Positions 1 to 10,906 are shown, counted from the stretch's first letter. The stretch: DNA of 64,000 nt from Nitzschia sp. pyKryTriq1 (GCA_956465555.1 OY101124.1:1488001-1552000), one strand, 5' to 3'. Numbers and translations are program-made. Notes: generated by a model not told the origin, from the sequence alone.

Positions 1-925
1 GGATCGTTCATGGTGGATTGTTGAGTTGTTGCGTGTTGTGTCAAAACACAGGTGCTGCTGTCATGGTCCCGGTCATCAATGATCGGAACGAATTGATCCG
101 AATGTGACGTAATACGCGCACAAGTAGCGCATGGGGACGATCGCCGGACGAACGTGCGATCGCGCACCATGGGAACTTCTGCGTTATAGGAAGCTCCGTA
201 AGCCTAGTACTGCACTTGTACACCACGCACGAAAACGAACGATGAGAATAAAAAATGAATGAATCATCATGAAATCAATACCGGTACCGCTACTCTCTAC
301 TACCGGTAAGTATACCGGTACTAGCTAGAGATAGAAAGGATTGATCCGATGAGAGCAGAGAGCTTCGAATCATCCACCGTTACTTGTGGTGATTGTATGA
401 AGAGGAAGGGTTGAATAACAACGATGGCAAAGTTGGCATGATAATAAAGGAGAGGAGTCGTCGTCGAGGAGTGAGTCCTGGGTGACTCACCGCCCGTTCT
501 CAAAAATTCACGAACCGTACCAAGAACGAGAACCCTGCGCATGGTATTATGATGTGATGCCACCACCATCTACACGATCGATGCGTAGTACCGCAGGGTA
601 CAAGTACCGGTACGAGTACGAAGAGAAGCACACCCGAACAATAATGAAGGGACCAGCGACGTCGTTGCCATCGCCTCAACGCATGTCTCATCACGACACA
701 AAAAGCAATCTAAAACGAAGAATAAGAAGAAAATAAGACGAATTGAAAGAGCATCTCAGTCAGGTAAGCGTTGTAGGGAAAGACGCAAACTTTCTTCTGA
801 CAGAGACGATATCATTCAGCATCTGCAGAGAAAAGAGTGCGATAGAGTCGGTCCCCAGAGTAGTCGTCTAACTGATTTTCTTGATCCAATTGTTGTTCCT
901 TAGATTTAACGGAAACAGCAACAAA
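1..925. other. Intergenic spacer, no gene seen
   Basis: Only short open frames on both strands, none resembling a known protein. The stretch holds several ACCGGTA/TACCGGTA palindromes around positions 281-320 and 605-615, a word that recurs in most spacers of this window. The last part is presumably the promoter and 5' UTR of the repeat-protein gene that starts at 926. Confidence 0.6.
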
Positions 926-3091
926 ATGGAGGAGGAATCATCGTCACCCGACACTAATACTGCTACTCGCGATGATGGCATTCCTGGAGCAGAAGTGTTT
1001 GCTAGGCACGTGCTACACGACAACGAATACAGCGAAAATGGAAAATTGGCGGAAGGCCCAGTTCCTGTATCGCCGACTACAACTAGGTTGCATCACTCCT
1101 TCCCCTGCTTATCCGCATCATCGAACAGTCCCCGCTATCACGCCAAAGACAACCTGGAACTTTCTTCCGAAAGTCTCAAGAATACGAAGGAAGAGTTATC
1201 TAACTTTGGTGCCGACGTCTTTGCGAAACACCTGCTTCACGACAAAGAATACCCCGAAAAAGATTTGGAGCGCGATCCAGAACATCGTTACCACTTGAAA
1301 GATCTCTATGTTCCAAAGGTTGAGGGTGTAGCTATTCCAAGGAAGAAGAAGGAGAAATATCCTCGTCGTCATAGCGAACCGATTGTACCCAAGAAGTCCT
1401 CGGGAATCACGGCGGCAAGAAAAAAGATCCCCCATCCGCAGCAAACGAAGAAGACCGACTCCAAGCGTCACTTGAAGGATGCATTTATTCCTGAGGAGGT
1501 TCCAACGACTCCTGAAGACCAGCCAGTATATCGCAACAGCAACAACAACAACAAAGAGTCAATCTTACCAGAATCGGAACTAGAATTCGTGTCTCTAAAT
1601 CCGCCAAATCAAGAAGCCAGCGCCGAGGTGTTTGCTGCGCACTTGCTCCATGACGAAGAATATCCACCGGAAGATCATTTGGAGCATTGTCGTCACCTGA
1701 AAGATGAATTTGTACCAACATCACCAAATAATAAGGATACGGATGGATCCTCGCTCCGTCGAAACAGCGAACCAACAAGCCTCGATTCAGATCAGAGCGT
1801 TCCAAAAACAGAGCCTTCGCTTGGTGTAAGCGCAAATGTATTTGCCAAAAACTTGTTGCACGACAATGAGTATCCGCAAGAGAGCCCTCGTTCCAAGAGG
1901 CACCACTTGAAGGATCAATTTGTTCCAGAAGTGATTCCGTTTGGGCCTGCTCACGAGCATTTCCGTCGCCGCAGTGAACCGACCCCGTCGTCCTCATCAG
2001 CAGTCATGGTAAGCCCCCTTCCATATGTGTCGCAAGATCGACTCGACGATGCTTCCAATCGATCCGTGGCGAACTCGCTAGATTGTGCTTCGCTAGGATC
2101 TTTGTCGTATGCGGGACATTTGCAAAAGCCCCCTCTTCTCGAGGAGCAAAAGGAGAACCAGCAGAACAAGAAGCATTGTGACGAGAAGAAGAAAAAGGTG
2201 AAACTCGTGTTCAGTCCCCTTCCAGAGCTATCTCAAGATCGACTCGAGGACGCATCCACTCGGTCGGTGGCAGACTCCCAAGATTTTGCTTCTCTGGGAT
2301 CTTTGTCGTCCACGATGTTTGAGGAACTCCAAAAGGAGAAGCGACACAACAAGAAGCATCGTGGTCCGAAGGAGACGACACAGGTGAAACTTGTAGTCAG
2401 TCCTCTTCCAGAGCTATCTCAAGATCGACTCGACGACGCTTCCACTCGAGCAGTGGCAAACTCGCAAGATTGCGTTTCTCTTGGATCTTTGTCGTCCCCG
2501 CTTCTCGAGGAACCAAGAGAGAAAGCACACAGCACCCGCCACGATCAGAAGAAAGAGAAGAAGGCGGTGAAACAGCATTTTCGTCGCCATAGCGACCCCC
2601 TTCCGTCCCGATCGGTTATTGTCAGCCCCATCCCACCAGATGTTTGTCAAGACAAAGTAGTAGACGACTCTTCCACGCGATCAGTGGCAGACTCACAAGA
2701 CTGGGCTTCTCCGGGATCTTTGACCTACGCGGGTCACTTGCAAAAGCCCCCTCTTCTCGAGGAACAAATGGAGAAACAACGACACAAGCACCCTCACAGC
2801 CCAAAAGGGAGGAAGCACCACTTCCGTCGCCACAGCGAACCGATTGAGATCTTGGTCGTCCCTCTTCCGGCGGACCTAGTATCCGACCACGTCCCCAAGG
2901 ATGACACCTCCACCCGATCGGTAGCCGATTCCCAAGATTGTGCTTCTCTAGGATCCTTGTCGTTCATTGATCATTCTAAAAAGCCCCACCATGAGGAACC
3001 AATCAAAAATGATGACGGACAGCATGGTCGTCCCCTCAAAGGGAAACGCTGCACCTTTTCACCAAACGTTGCTGACTTTCCAAATCCTTAA
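926..3091 (+). CDS. Hypothetical protein built from two families of internal repeats
   Basis: I do not recognise this 721-residue, charged, probably disordered protein. The N-terminal half carries about four copies of a unit reading roughly (D/E/N)VFAxxLLHDxEYPxE, followed by a spacer and HLKDxFVP. The C-terminal half carries five copies of a second unit reading SPLPxxSQDRLxDASTRSVADSQDxASLGSL, often followed by LQKPPLLEE. Short basic linkers of the form FRRHSEP recur between units. There is no signal peptide, membrane segment or known domain. The open frame extends 15 codons upstream to 881, but I chose the second Met at 926 because MEEES gives a normal acidic start and the upstream codons look like leader. 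Periodic, nearly identical units suggest recent internal duplication and a multivalent docking role; that is inference. Confidence 0.75.
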   Translation: MEEESSSPDTNTATRDDGIPGAEVFARHVLHDNEYSENGKLAEGPVPVSPTTTRLHHSFPCLSASSNSPRYHAKDNLELSSESLKNTKEELSNFGADVFAKHLLHDKEYPEKDLERDPEHRYHLKDLYVPKVEGVAIPRKKKEKYPRRHSEPIVPKKSSGITAARKKIPHPQQTKKTDSKRHLKDAFIPEEVPTTPEDQPVYRNSNNNNKESILPESELEFVSLNPPNQEASAEVFAAHLLHDEEYPPEDHLEHCRHLKDEFVPTSPNNKDTDGSSLRRNSEPTSLDSDQSVPKTEPSLGVSANVFAKNLLHDNEYPQESPRSKRHHLKDQFVPEVIPFGPAHEHFRRRSEPTPSSSSAVMVSPLPYVSQDRLDDASNRSVANSLDCASLGSLSYAGHLQKPPLLEEQKENQQNKKHCDEKKKKVKLVFSPLPELSQDRLEDASTRSVADSQDFASLGSLSSTMFEELQKEKRHNKKHRGPKETTQVKLVVSPLPELSQDRLDDASTRAVANSQDCVSLGSLSSPLLEEPREKAHSTRHDQKKEKKAVKQHFRRHSDPLPSRSVIVSPIPPDVCQDKVVDDSSTRSVADSQDWASPGSLTYAGHLQKPPLLEEQMEKQRHKHPHSPKGRKHHFRRHSEPIEILVVPLPADLVSDHVPKDDTSTRSVADSQDCASLGSLSFIDHSKKPHHEEPIKNDDGQHGRPLKGKRCTFSPNVADFPNP

Positions 3092-3525
3092 CCCATGAAG
3101 GACGGATGACGCCGAATTTTCCATCATGCTGCCTTCTCCTTTTACAATTCATTAAGTATACGTATTTTGAACATGAAAACCTAATACTTGCAGTCTAAGA
3201 CCTTTCTACTCAATAAAACGATAACAATTCATCCAGGTTTTTGGACGACCACATACAGCAGGGAGGAAGAAATTCCGACCACAATAACGCGTGGATTGTG
3301 GATTTTTTATTTTTTATTCGGCTCGGTCGATTGTCAAGCAAGTGCTTGTGCGAGTACACGTCGCGTCTGTCCCTCGATCGGTGATCGCGTTTCGTTTCCT
3401 TCGTCGTCCTTCCTCTTGATTCTTCATTATCCATATCATGTCGTCTATCAGATCTTATTTCATCTTTGCTCATCGATCGGCACATACTGTACGGTAGACT
3501 ACTTCATTTTCATTTTATCCGCATC
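3092..3525. other. Spacer between the repeat protein and the S9 peptidase
   Basis: About 430 bases holding the 3' end of the upstream gene and the T-rich 5' region of the peptidase gene. No coding signal of its own; an AATAAA-like word lies near 3210. Confidence 0.5.
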
Positions 3526-6117
3526 ATGTCGTCATCTTCATCTTCATCTTCGTCGTATCAGGAACCCTCCGAGTTGCTGAAGCGTTTGTTTCTGCCGCCC
3601 AAGAATCCCTCGTTGAGCTTGAGCAGCGACTTGCAATGGCTCTTGTTCGCGGGTGAACCTCCACTACCGAGTATCGAAGTCTTGGCCAAGCCGGAAGAAA
3701 AGTTGGCAGGCCTGCGATTGGATCCCGCTTTGTGGGCTCCTTCGCGTTTGGATTTCGCCTTTGACTTGACGGCGCAGCATTTAGAGACCGGGGAGCGGAT
3801 CGACATTCCTTTGCCGCCGCAGAGTGAAGGGATTCGATATATTCGATTCAACCCAGAGCCCTCTGCCTCGAATTGTCTACAACAGTTTGTCTTTGTTAGC
3901 AAAGTAAAGGGATCCAACACGTTGGTCCCTTTTCTCTGTAGTTTGAACAAAGACACGGGTGGCTCATTTCAGTGGACGACCACGCCTTTGGAAGGCTTGT
4001 CCAAGTTTCGTTTAAACTTTTGTAACGGATGTGCCTATCAATTCACCAACGACGGCCAACACCTGCTCGCCAGGGTGGTTCCTGAGGGGCATCCGCCGAA
4101 CCCTCCACCAGAACCCATTTCCGTAGGACCGTCCATTCAAACTGTTTCCAAAGACGCTCGCAAGGCTCCTGGCAGGACGTATCAAGATCTCTTGAAGAAC
4201 GCGCACGACGAAGAAAAGTTTCGTTATTTCTTGACCGCTCAAGTGGTCAAGGTGGATTTGACGGACACAAATCCCACGGCAATTAACAACTCGGCGACAC
4301 TACTACACGTACTCCCTCAGACCAAAGAAGGAAAAGTGATTCAAAGGATGGAGTCATCGCCTTGTGGACGATTCTTGTTGGTAGAAATCACGACCGATTT
4401 GAGCTACTCGGTACCTCTGCGGCGGTTCGGAAAGGATGTCGAACTTTGGGATCTGCAAGCTCATAATGACGACGATGGCGGCGGCTCAGTCGTTCCACTT
4501 TGTAGTATCCCAGTAGACGACGAAATTCCCTTGAGCTACGATGCCTGTTCTCGACATCCAAGATCCTTTACCTTTCATCCCTGTCATCCCCATACCATCC
4601 TCTACGCCCATGCATTGGACGGAGGGGATCCCGAAAACGCTGCTGCTACGAATGGGGAACGAGATGCCTTGTATACTCGAGCGATTGTTCTAGATGATGA
4701 TTCTACAAAAGGAAAGTTATTGGCAGATCCAGAGAAATTGGTAGGATTAGAATGGAGATTTGATGATGTGAACTTTACACAAGACGGCTCGTTGGCCTTG
4801 GTCAGTGAATACAGATGGAAAGATCGGATGGAACGTCTGTGGAAATTCCAAGCGGGAGAAAAGAAAATGGTATGGGAGCGCAATTGGCAAGATCGTTATA
4901 AGAGTCCGGGGGCACCCATGACCTACAAAGGAGCGCATGGTCAGCACTTCTTGCGACAAACCGAAAATGGAGAAGTGTATCTGAAGGGAGCAGGTGCTTC
5001 ATCCTTGGGCGATCGACCCTTTTTAGATGTTCGAAATCTGGAAACTGGCGAAACCAAACGATTGTGGCGATGCAAGGCTCCCAAGAAAGAAGACGACAAG
5101 GAAGAAGATCTTGATCCGGATAAGGAAGTGGGGGGCAAGGTGCCGTCCGCAGAGGAACGAGAAGACGTCTTTGAGTCGTTGGTGGATTTTATTGATGACA
5201 AGGACACGATATTGATCAGCCGGGAATCCAAGACAACTCCTCGAAACTACTACCTGACCAAGCTCTCAGATCTTTCAAATGAAGTCACCGCTACTACCTT
5301 TCCGCATCCCCAGCCGGACTTGTTGGGAGTCTCCAAGGAACTTGTTCATTATCAACGCAAAGATGGTATCGCTTTGACGGCCAACTTGTATTTGCCACCG
5401 AACTACGATGGAACGCCACGGCCGACATTGTTCTGGGCTTATCCAATGGAATTCAAAGACTCCAAGGCGGCAGGACAAGTAAAGGGAAGCCAGCATGGAT
5501 TTGTGTCGGCCAGTTGGGCCTCGCCCGTTCACTGGGCGGCCAAAGGGTGGACAGTCATGGACGATTTTGCCCTTCCCGTGATTGGCGAGGGGGAGACGCC
5601 TCCCAATGAAACTTTTATCGATCAAATCGTGACCGGAACCACCGCTGCCGTTGAGTATGCTACACAGCGGGGTGTGACGGACCCCAACAGGTGTGCTGTC
5701 GGAGGCCACTCGTACGGTGCCTTTATGACCGCCCACTTGTTATCCCATACCAGTCTATTTGCTGCCGGTGTTGGGCGTTCAGGCGCGTATAATCGCACCT
5801 TGACGCCGATGTCCTTTCAGTCGGAGGACCGCAGTCTTTGGGAAGCCCCCGATACCTATGTGGAGATGAGTCCCCTCATGCACGTAAAGAAGTATTCGGA
5901 GCAAGCGCGAGTCGGAAAGATGCTGTTGATTCATGGTGAGGCCGACGAAAACAGTGGGACCCATCCTTTGCAAAGCGAACGGTACTTTGCAGCCCTGAAG
6001 GCCTTTGGAATAGAGTCGAGGCTGTGTAAGCTTCCTCACGAGGGGCATTCTTACCGGGCCCGCGAATCTATTTTACACATGGCTTGGGAGCAAGAAGATT
6101 GGCTCAAGAGCCTATAA
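3526..6117 (+). CDS. S9 prolyl-oligopeptidase family serine peptidase, glutamyl-endopeptidase-like
   Basis: The protein has 863 residues: an N-terminal beta-propeller-type region (to about residue 600) followed by an alpha/beta-hydrolase domain. The catalytic triad is visible: Ser729 in GGHSYGAF, Asp807 in HGEADENSGT, and His841 in PHEGHSY. The C-terminal domain (PMEFKDSKAAGQ, SFQSEDRSLWEA) closely resembles plant chloroplast glutamyl endopeptidases (CGEP), which degrade short stromal peptides. The start was taken at 3526 (MSSSSSSSS) rather than the upstream in-frame Met at 3466, which precedes an unlikely leader. No clear diatom bipartite plastid presequence is visible, so location is open. 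The frame is intact and intronless. S9 membership is clear; the exact subfamily is likely but not proven. Confidence 0.9.
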   Translation: MSSSSSSSSSYQEPSELLKRLFLPPKNPSLSLSSDLQWLLFAGEPPLPSIEVLAKPEEKLAGLRLDPALWAPSRLDFAFDLTAQHLETGERIDIPLPPQSEGIRYIRFNPEPSASNCLQQFVFVSKVKGSNTLVPFLCSLNKDTGGSFQWTTTPLEGLSKFRLNFCNGCAYQFTNDGQHLLARVVPEGHPPNPPPEPISVGPSIQTVSKDARKAPGRTYQDLLKNAHDEEKFRYFLTAQVVKVDLTDTNPTAINNSATLLHVLPQTKEGKVIQRMESSPCGRFLLVEITTDLSYSVPLRRFGKDVELWDLQAHNDDDGGGSVVPLCSIPVDDEIPLSYDACSRHPRSFTFHPCHPHTILYAHALDGGDPENAAATNGERDALYTRAIVLDDDSTKGKLLADPEKLVGLEWRFDDVNFTQDGSLALVSEYRWKDRMERLWKFQAGEKKMVWERNWQDRYKSPGAPMTYKGAHGQHFLRQTENGEVYLKGAGASSLGDRPFLDVRNLETGETKRLWRCKAPKKEDDKEEDLDPDKEVGGKVPSAEEREDVFESLVDFIDDKDTILISRESKTTPRNYYLTKLSDLSNEVTATTFPHPQPDLLGVSKELVHYQRKDGIALTANLYLPPNYDGTPRPTLFWAYPMEFKDSKAAGQVKGSQHGFVSASWASPVHWAAKGWTVMDDFALPVIGEGETPPNETFIDQIVTGTTAAVEYATQRGVTDPNRCAVGGHSYGAFMTAHLLSHTSLFAAGVGRSGAYNRTLTPMSFQSEDRSLWEAPDTYVEMSPLMHVKKYSEQARVGKMLLIHGEADENSGTHPLQSERYFAALKAFGIESRLCKLPHEGHSYRARESILHMAWEQEDWLKSL

Positions 6118-6606
6118 TATCATAGTTCGTGGAAGCCTCTTGAGAGATCTATAACTGTTTAGCATTTTATCTTTGCCAAGTTCATGATGTAGATAGCTAC
6201 AATAGATGTACCGGTAGAGAGAGGGGGCGGGGGGCGACAAATCGGGAAAAGATTTTGGATTTTGGATCCTGCTCGCCGCCTGCGGCCGGATCGCATCAGT
6301 CGGGGTTGCGAATATGGGGGAGGGGCGAAGAAAGTCAGTGGGGTGTCGGGTGTTTTCAAAGCGCCGCACGCGTGGCACCTGCGCTGCTGGAACGCTCAAA
6401 TTGATTCATTCGATTCTTCTTGCTGCCACGACGATGACGCGGATGATGATTTCTTGATGCAAGATGCGCCTGTTTTCAGGTCTTTCAGGTGTAATACGAG
6501 CAGTAGTTTGTTGTTGTTGTCACTCTCACTGTTGTGGTTTTTGTTAGAGTTTACTCCTAGATGCTACTTTGCTCACCACATTATAAAAAGACACTCAACA
6601 TTCAAC
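6118..6606. other. Spacer upstream of the UbiE-like gene
   Basis: The frame of the downstream methyltransferase is open back to 6262, but the translated leader (many Arg, Cys, Ser and Asp) does not look like a targeting sequence. A TATA-like word (ttataaaaag) lies at about 6581-6590, just before the chosen start, so either transcription begins very close to the ATG or a longer leader is real. Confidence 0.4.
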
Positions 6607-7500
6607 ATGCATCTTAGTACCAAGCTAGGGTTGCCGACGCCGGTGCTCATCTTCACGCTATTGTTCTTGCCGTTTATGGGATATGTTATGCACGAATTGA
6701 AGAAAGTCGAAACGCCGCCGCCTCCCGATTTCGGAAGTGGAAGTATGTTTGACCAGATTGCGACCCGTTATGACTTGATCAATCGAGTCTTAGCCTTGAG
6801 AATGGATGTGGGGTGGCGTGAACGAATGACGCGTCAAGTGAGAGATCGAATGCCAAGAAGCGGTCCTGTTCGGCTTTTGGATGTGGCGACAGGAACCGCG
6901 GATGTAGCCTTGCAATTGGCGGCAGATATCCCGACGGCCTCCATCTTGGGCATCGACCCTTCCAATAATATGCTTGATGTTGGGAGAACTAAGATTGCGG
7001 ATCGGGGTCTAACGAGCCGGATAGAATTAGTGACTGGCGATGCTCGGGATTTTTCAAGTTTGGACGCCAATTCCTTTGACGGAGCTACCATGGCCTTTGG
7101 AATCCGCAACGTGCCGGAACGAGATATCGCTCTTTGTGAAATCCATCGAGCATTGAAGCCTTCGGGCGTGATTGCTATTCTAGAGTTTTCGGAGCCCGAC
7201 GACTCACACGGAGTCCTTGGCTTTTTGGCACGGCTTTTTATCCGACATGTTGTTCCCATTGTGGGCGGTATTTTGAGTGGTGCTCCTAAAGAGTACGCCC
7301 ATTTACAGAATTCCATCAAAGATTTTCCATCACCTCCCATGTTCCGGGAACTGATGCAGAATCTTTCTTGCGGGGACGAGGGGAAGGGACATTTCGACAT
7401 GGATCCAGTAGTGCACATGAATTTTGGAAGTGTCCAGCTCTATCTAGGATCTGCAGTAAAGCCAGAACCGGAAATCGTCACCGATACTGAGACACAATAA
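6607..7500 (+). CDS. UbiE/COQ5/MenG-type quinone C-methyltransferase
   Basis: SAM-dependent methyltransferase of 297 residues, the usual family size. The N-terminal 33 residues include one hydrophobic segment (LIFTLLFLPFMGYVM) that could be a membrane anchor or part of an organelle signal. UbiE signatures follow in order: FDQIATRYDLINR, LLDVATGTADVA (SAM-binding motif I, about residues 90-101), GIDPSNNML, FGIRNVPE and ILEFSEP. The family methylates the ring of ubiquinone, menaquinone or phylloquinone precursors; which quinone, and whether in mitochondrion or plastid, cannot be told from sequence alone. The start at 6607 is a choice: in-frame Met codons exist upstream to 6262. Intronless and intact. 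Confidence 0.88.
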   Translation: MHLSTKLGLPTPVLIFTLLFLPFMGYVMHELKKVETPPPPDFGSGSMFDQIATRYDLINRVLALRMDVGWRERMTRQVRDRMPRSGPVRLLDVATGTADVALQLAADIPTASILGIDPSNNMLDVGRTKIADRGLTSRIELVTGDARDFSSLDANSFDGATMAFGIRNVPERDIALCEIHRALKPSGVIAILEFSEPDDSHGVLGFLARLFIRHVVPIVGGILSGAPKEYAHLQNSIKDFPSPPMFRELMQNLSCGDEGKGHFDMDPVVHMNFGSVQLYLGSAVKPEPEIVTDTETQ

Positions 7501-8981
7501 ACTAATCGTAGAGCGATAATAAAGTAGACCCTGGATCTTGGAGTTTTATTCTTAGATTTCTCCTAGCCAGCAGACGCGAATGAATCGCTCAAGTTTCTGC
7601 TAGCTATGAGTGAAAAAAGGGAGAAGCTGTCACGGCTACTAGCTCTGAGCTTTCAGGCCATTTGCTATGGTCGCTCGGGAACTACGAAGTCTCGTTCTGA
7701 AGTCTACGGGATAGAGCAGAGAGCAGAGGACGGGAGTACCTGATAGTGCTCTTACCTGTCGTATCTTTCTCTACATCCCAATCGCGCAGGCAATAAAAGG
7801 ACGACCACTTTGACCAGTCCGAAATGACGAACGATGACGGACGCCAACGATTTGTCGTACTTTTCTCTTTACTACTTACTACCCTGGCACAATAATATCA
7901 TGGGGGCACGACGATGGTAATGTTCGAAGCCACCAAGTATCATATCTCATGGACAAAAGGTGTCATCCATTTTCCGTTGAAGCTTCAATGGATCGGTGGA
8001 CTGCTGGGATCGATCTAATCTGTTGAACAATTTCATCGCGCAGCGCCCACTTTTCGCTGGCGCCCAAAACGGAAGTCTAAAAAATGAACGTCCGTTCGAT
8101 TAGCTAGAGTATTTATTGAGTAGCTTGCGCCGTTTTGTTGGCCAATGTTAAAGCTTCGAACGTTTGGTATTCAAAATTAGAATCGGTTTTATTTTCTAGT
8201 AGTCTAGCAGACCTTGCTACGAGAGAACCCATGGCCAATAGTCCCGCGGGAAGGTCCCACTAATTATCGCTACTAGAGTGGAGCCTACCAATCGTGGCCA
8301 GCATTATTCTGGGGCCGGTTCCTTCTCCAACGACTGAAAATTTTCGACGGAGAAGAACATATATTCCATTGTGTGACATTTCCCATTGTCCAAGAGCTCA
8401 TAAATCCAAACTTCTTCTTCCAAACGAACGTTCTCGTCATGATCCTGTAATGATTCGCAACTTCTCTTGCATCTCTACTGTCCTTGGCGGTCCAATGCCA
8501 TGGCCCAACAGGGCCCGCAGAGTGCAAGAGGAGTTGCGAAGCATTCTAAGCTTCCTGCCAAGCAAACATTGAATTCGGGCGGCTCCCACAATATTGTGAT
8601 TACCGAACAGATCGGCATGCCGTCAAGAGTCGTCTCTATCTCGATCGTCTCATCAATCATGCTGTGTCCGTTCATTCCACCCACCCAAGTCCTCGGGTTC
8701 ACCAGTCTCGACTCACCACTTGTCGTTTGTTTCCTTGCTCTATCGTTTTAGGGATGTCCATGCGTCGTGGGAGAAATCAGGCGGATACGGTCGGGAGCAA
8801 AACACCAGGCAATACTGCGGTATGATATCTTTCGTTTTCGACCAAGGAGCACCGTTGGATTGCATTGATAGAGGGAGCCAAGTCTGGAACACAGATACGA
8901 GTAGTACTTCAACGCCAAATAAATCTCTTTTGTTTCGCGTATTCGTCTTCCTTCGTTCTTCTTCCTTCGTTTGTTTGTTTG
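7501..8981. other. Long spacer, no supported gene
   Basis: Convergent gene ends: the UbiE-like gene on plus and the glycine-zipper protein on minus. Open frames of up to about 140 codons occur (8294-8572, 8467-8751, 8720-9154 on plus) but overlap one another in different frames and show no recognisable motif. An AATAAA word near 7520 probably serves the UbiE-like gene. Confidence 0.5.
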
Positions 8982-10682
8982 TTACTTCTTTCTCGAAAAG
9001 AGTCCTCTGGAAAAGTCGCCCGGCGCGTAGCCCGCATCTGGATCCCTTCCAGAAGCCTCCTTCCCCCGCTGTACTACATTGCGAATGTTATCTCCAAATT
9101 TCCATGGTTTCTTTTCGTTGGCAGCGTTTCCCTCACGTTCCAGCTGTATCATGATTTCTTCATCGGTACTGGTAATGCTGCTGTGTTGCGTGAAAGAATG
9201 CGGGTGTCTCGCAGCCGTGCTGCGCCGTAATGCTTCATCAGAAGGATGCAAGTCATGCGTATCGCCCTGACGACGCATGGCCTCTTGAGTCGCCACGCCT
9301 CCCGCCAGGGATCCTGCCAAAAGACCCAGAGGTCCACCCACCAAAGTCAATCCGACCGCCGCTCCTAGAGAGGAACCAACTACACCCAGATATCGACCCT
9401 TGTTGGCCTCCAAGAACGATGGATCCTCTCTTCGATCAATAGAGGAGGATGATGCAATATCCGTTGAAGAATTATCCTCATCGGTCTTCTGTTGTTGTTG
9501 TTCTTGACGACGACGTTGACTCTTTTTCTCTTGGATACTGGAGACAATTCCACGAGTGACATCTCCAAACTGGTAGCCACTACTTGTACCATCGCCCTTA
9601 TTTCCTCGACTGTTTTGGCCCTTGCGCGCTGCGGCCGCTACACCATCCTTGACACCAATGGCAGCTACCGATACTGCCGCTCCGACGGGAGTCACAAAGC
9701 TAGCTCCAGTGGCGACTAGTCCCCCCGTCATTATCAAAGAGTCAGTGATGGATTTCTTAATGTCGATACGACGATGGATACCCGAAGTAGTAGTAGTAGT
9801 AGTGGTAGTAGTTGATTCATTGCCTTTTGTGCCGCCAGAAGAACGCAATCCTCGTCGCTCTTCGTCTTCCAAGAACGTATAGGCTCGACGAAAGATATCG
9901 GCCAAGCTATTCACGGTAACTAATGATTCCGATGTTGTTTCGCACCCCGGTGGCGATCTCCATTCTGCTTGGGGCGTATGCCACGCCTCTAGCAAACGGA
10001 CTACTTTTGCCATTTGAATATGTTCGTTGGATGTAGCTGGAAGCTTTTCGATCAACGCCACCTTGTCACATGAAAAGACTGCCTTTGGATCCAATCTCCA
10101 AGAACGATTGTTATTGCTGCTCCTTGAAGACGACGACGATGATGATAGAGTTCCCATCAAGGTGGCTACAGGAAATTCCACGCAGAGAATCTTCAAACTG
10201 GCGATTTTCCAGAAGGAACGGACGGGAGTTACTCGTAGCGAGGAGGAGGACGCCGGAAAGGAGGAGTGGTGGTCGGATGTCAGCACCAAGGGTTCAAATC
10301 TGCGAAACTCCGTTTCCACGTCCTTATGGGTTTGACCTTTGACATCATTATCATTATCATCGTCATAATACGAAGCCTCTAACGTCCACTGAAAGGCTTC
10401 GATCGTGCCACCCCACGGAAAGAACCCTTCTTGTGCCAAGAAATTGACACAGCAGCTACCCGTTTCCTCTTGCCACATCCAATACAACGACGGAGATTTC
10501 CAAAGAATGTTATTGTTCTCCGCCGTTGTTGTAATAATCGTGTCCGGAATCACCCAGCTCCCCGTCGGCTCTTCCAACAAGGCGTCACGCGTTTCCTCGG
10601 GGAGTTGGAAGGGAATGAATTCCACAAGAATGCCCAGCAGACGCTCGACGAGCTCCTGCCTCCTCACCTCTTCCATTTTCAA
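8982..10682 (-). CDS. Unrecognised protein with glycine-zipper-like hydrophobic segments
   Basis: A 566-residue intact frame that I cannot assign to a family. The N-terminal half begins with acidic/hydrophobic helices (residues 1-40, LVERLLGILVEFIPF) and is rich in Trp and aromatic residues near WKSPSLYWMWQEE. In the middle is a polythreonine run encoded by a (CTA/GTA)n-type microsatellite near 9790. Two Gly/Ala-rich hydrophobic stretches follow: SLIMTGGLVATGASFVTPVG and LGVVGSSLGAAVGLTLVGG, the latter continuing with GxxxG spacing. Three short related motifs (YQFGDVTRGI, WKFGDNIRNV, YAPGDFSRGL) sit after or between them and at the extreme C-terminus. The arrangement suggests membrane insertion of zipper helices flanked by basic segments; function unknown. 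Confidence 0.7.
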   Translation of the reverse strand: MKMEEVRRQELVERLLGILVEFIPFQLPEETRDALLEEPTGSWVIPDTIITTTAENNNILWKSPSLYWMWQEETGSCCVNFLAQEGFFPWGGTIEAFQWTLEASYYDDDNDNDVKGQTHKDVETEFRRFEPLVLTSDHHSSFPASSSSLRVTPVRSFWKIASLKILCVEFPVATLMGTLSSSSSSSRSSNNNRSWRLDPKAVFSCDKVALIEKLPATSNEHIQMAKVVRLLEAWHTPQAEWRSPPGCETTSESLVTVNSLADIFRRAYTFLEDEERRGLRSSGGTKGNESTTTTTTTTTSGIHRRIDIKKSITDSLIMTGGLVATGASFVTPVGAAVSVAAIGVKDGVAAAARKGQNSRGNKGDGTSSGYQFGDVTRGIVSSIQEKKSQRRRQEQQQQKTDEDNSSTDIASSSSIDRREDPSFLEANKGRYLGVVGSSLGAAVGLTLVGGPLGLLAGSLAGGVATQEAMRRQGDTHDLHPSDEALRRSTAARHPHSFTQHSSITSTDEEIMIQLEREGNAANEKKPWKFGDNIRNVVQRGKEASGRDPDAGYAPGDFSRGLFSRKK

Positions 10683-10906
10683 TTATTAATAGACTTGTAG
10701 ATGATTGCTTGTCTTCTTCACTGTTAGTATAAACGCCGAGAGAAGAGGCTTCGACTTTTGACGACGACGGCAGTAGGTTGTGCGCGTTGTGCTGCTTATG
10801 TTGCTTCATCGCGACGAATCGACGAAATTCTCATCGTCAAAAATCGCGAAACGAAAACAAACCCGACTCAACTGCCGGTCGACCCAAACGATTAATCCCC
10901 CGCACG

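Noticed and set aside
6834-7418. Minus-strand open frame of 194 codons
   Set aside because: Antisense shadow of the UbiE-like methyltransferase.
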